In this document: one piece after another, positions 4,476 to 5,305 of the stretch
Layout of the letters: each line of letters opens with the position of its first letter
Numbering within the stretch: the stretch's first letter is position 1
Source of the DNA: Spirulina sp. DLM2.Bin59
Lineage (GTDB): Bacteria; Cyanobacteriota; Cyanobacteriia; Cyanobacteriales; Spirulinaceae
Direction: 5' to 3'
DNA length: 5,305 nt
Assembly (NCBI GenBank): GCA_007693875.1
Contig: RECT01000329.1
Span: 1-5,305, forward strand
The notes under the pieces: generated by a model
What the model was told of the DNA's origin: nothing
The model's database searches: none
What the model saw: only the letters and a program-made list of their open reading frames with translations
Made by a program: the position numbers and the translations under genes

Positions 4476-5305
4476 ACGAGGGGATTTAATCGCGGCGTTG
4501 ACGGCCTGCCGCGATCGCACCCTCGCCCTCTTTGCGGATGTCACCCCTGAGGAGTTTTCCCAGCAACTCCATCCCGATTTCAGTCCCTTGGGTTGGCATC
4601 TAGGCCATATTGGCTTTACGGAACGGTTATGGATTTTGGAGCATTTAGCAGCCCTGGATCTGCCGCCGGATCCCCTGCGTCAGCTTTGGGCGGCGGATGG
4701 TTTGCCCAAGGCGCAACGGCAGCAGTTGCCAGATTTTGCCCAGGTTTGCGCGGCGTTGGCAGAAGTGCGATCGCGCCTTCTGAAGCACCTCCAAGGGGAT
4801 CCCGAACCTGCCACGTTGCCCCTCTGGTGTTGGCTCCTGCAACATGAAAGCCAGCATAATGAAACCATCACTTTTTTAAAGCAATATCATCGGGGGCTAG
4901 CGGTTGCTCCCCAGGGCGATCCTCTCCCCCCTCCGGATCTGGGCATGGTGAAAATTGCCGGCGGCTTGGTGATCATGGGCAACGATTCCCCCTGGGGCCA
5001 GGATAATGAGCGACCCCGGTATTCTGTAGAAGTGGAGCCTTTTTGGTGCGATCGCTTTCCCGTTACGAATCATCAATACCAGGCCTTTATCGCAGCGGGG
5101 GGCTATGGGGATCGCCAATATTGGACTCCTGAAGGATGGCAATGGCGATCGCAAAACCAGATTACCCAACCCCGCTATTGGCAAGGCGATCCAACCTGGC
5201 AATATCACCCGGTTTGCGGCGTCAGCCATTACGAAGCGGCTGCCTATGCGCGGTTTGTGGGGAAACGGTTGCCCACGGAGGCAGAATGGGAAACCGCCGC
5301 CGGTT
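4453..5305 (+). CDS. egtB: EgtB, hercynine oxygenase / ergothioneine sulfoxide synthase, N-terminal part, cut by window edge
   Basis: 284 codons of an open frame that leaves the right edge, about two thirds of the usual length of around 420-440. EgtB is a non-haem iron(II) enzyme that uses O2 to join a thiol, gamma-glutamylcysteine or cysteine, to the imidazole of hercynine as a sulfoxide. Residues 12-148 form the DinB-like helical domain with the iron-binding three-His facial triad: His52 in SPLGWHLGH (44-52), and His131 and His135 in QHESQHNETITF (130-141). Residues 164 onward are the FGE-sulfatase-type domain: MVKIAGGLVIMGN (165-177), VEPFWCDRFPVTNHQYQAF (194-212), GGYGDRQYWTPEGW (216-229), RYWQGDP (241-247), PVCGVSHYEAAAYARFVGKR (253-272) and LPTEAEWETAAG (273-284). 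The ATG at 4453 starts MFTSPPCKRGDLIAALTACR and lies 23 bases inside egtC; a TTG at 4498 is a weaker alternative. Four HIP1 sites lie within it. Substrate-binding residues near the C-terminus are out of view. Confidence 0.93.
   Translation, partial: MFTSPPCKRGDLIAALTACRDRTLALFADVTPEEFSQQLHPDFSPLGWHLGHIGFTERLWILEHLAALDLPPDPLRQLWAADGLPKAQRQQLPDFAQVCAALAEVRSRLLKHLQGDPEPATLPLWCWLLQHESQHNETITFLKQYHRGLAVAPQGDPLPPPDLGMVKIAGGLVIMGNDSPWGQDNERPRYSVEVEPFWCDRFPVTNHQYQAFIAAGGYGDRQYWTPEGWQWRSQNQITQPRYWQGDPTWQYHPVCGVSHYEAAAYARFVGKRLPTEAEWETAAG

Larger units (their letters stand above)
192..5152. repeat. HIP1 octamers (GCGATCGC), 12 copies
   Basis: Hand-counted copies start at 192, 1666, 1935, 2117, 2786, 2810, 3639, 4279, 4511, 4767, 5048 and 5145. 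HIP1 is a hugely over-represented palindrome in many cyanobacterial genomes and is the strongest single clue to the lineage. Two stretches lack it: 200-1665, which spans the whole glycosyltransferase gene, and 2818-3638, which spans the repeat region and the DUF4278 gene. Confidence 0.9.

Noticed and set aside
4593..4847. ORFs in other frames and on the minus strand across 4593-5229
   Set aside because: All overlap the open EgtB frame, which carries the iron-binding His triad and FGE-type motifs throughout.

Overview
The window looks like cyanobacterial chromosome. The HIP1 octamer GCGATCGC occurs 12 times in 5.3 kb by hand count, base composition is near 50% GC, and several proteins belong to families typical of cyanobacteria (a DUF4278 protein, a DUF39 protein, a WecG-type enzyme with MshEN-like helical repeats). 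The genus cannot be told from this window. No rRNA, tRNA, CRISPR array, transposase or phage gene was seen, and no feature suggests a mobile region.

Bases 1-3464 are read from the minus strand. In transcription order they hold a DUF4278 protein (3464-3075), a 68-residue two-helix membrane protein (2904-2698), an AI-2E/PerM-family membrane protein that starts inside the stop codon of the small protein (2698-1631), a WecG/TagA/CpsF-type glycosyltransferase with an unusual C-terminal extension (1483-317), and the first 103 codons of a DUF39 (homocysteine biosynthesis/HcyBio-type) protein that runs off the left edge (310-1). The small protein and the transporter are translationally coupled. The glycosyltransferase and DUF39 genes are 6 bases apart and probably share a transcript, although no functional link between them is evident.

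A 231-base divergent intergenic region (3465-3695) separates this block from a plus-strand ergothioneine operon. That operon has egtC (3696-4475), a class II amidohydrolase that removes the gamma-glutamyl group, followed by egtB (4453 to the right edge), the iron-dependent sulfoxide synthase that joins hercynine to a thiol. The two genes overlap by 23 bases. Having EgtC beside EgtB suggests the gamma-glutamylcysteine route to ergothioneine. EgtD and a source of gamma-glutamylcysteine would have to lie outside the window.

The points most worth a second look are: (i) two tandem, degenerate MshEN-like modules fused to the WecG-type catalytic domain; (ii) a perfect 22-base palindrome with adjacent 21-base-period direct repeats upstream of the small-protein/transporter operon; and (iii) the coupled small membrane protein and AI-2E-family transporter. 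I see no clear evidence for a wholly new system.
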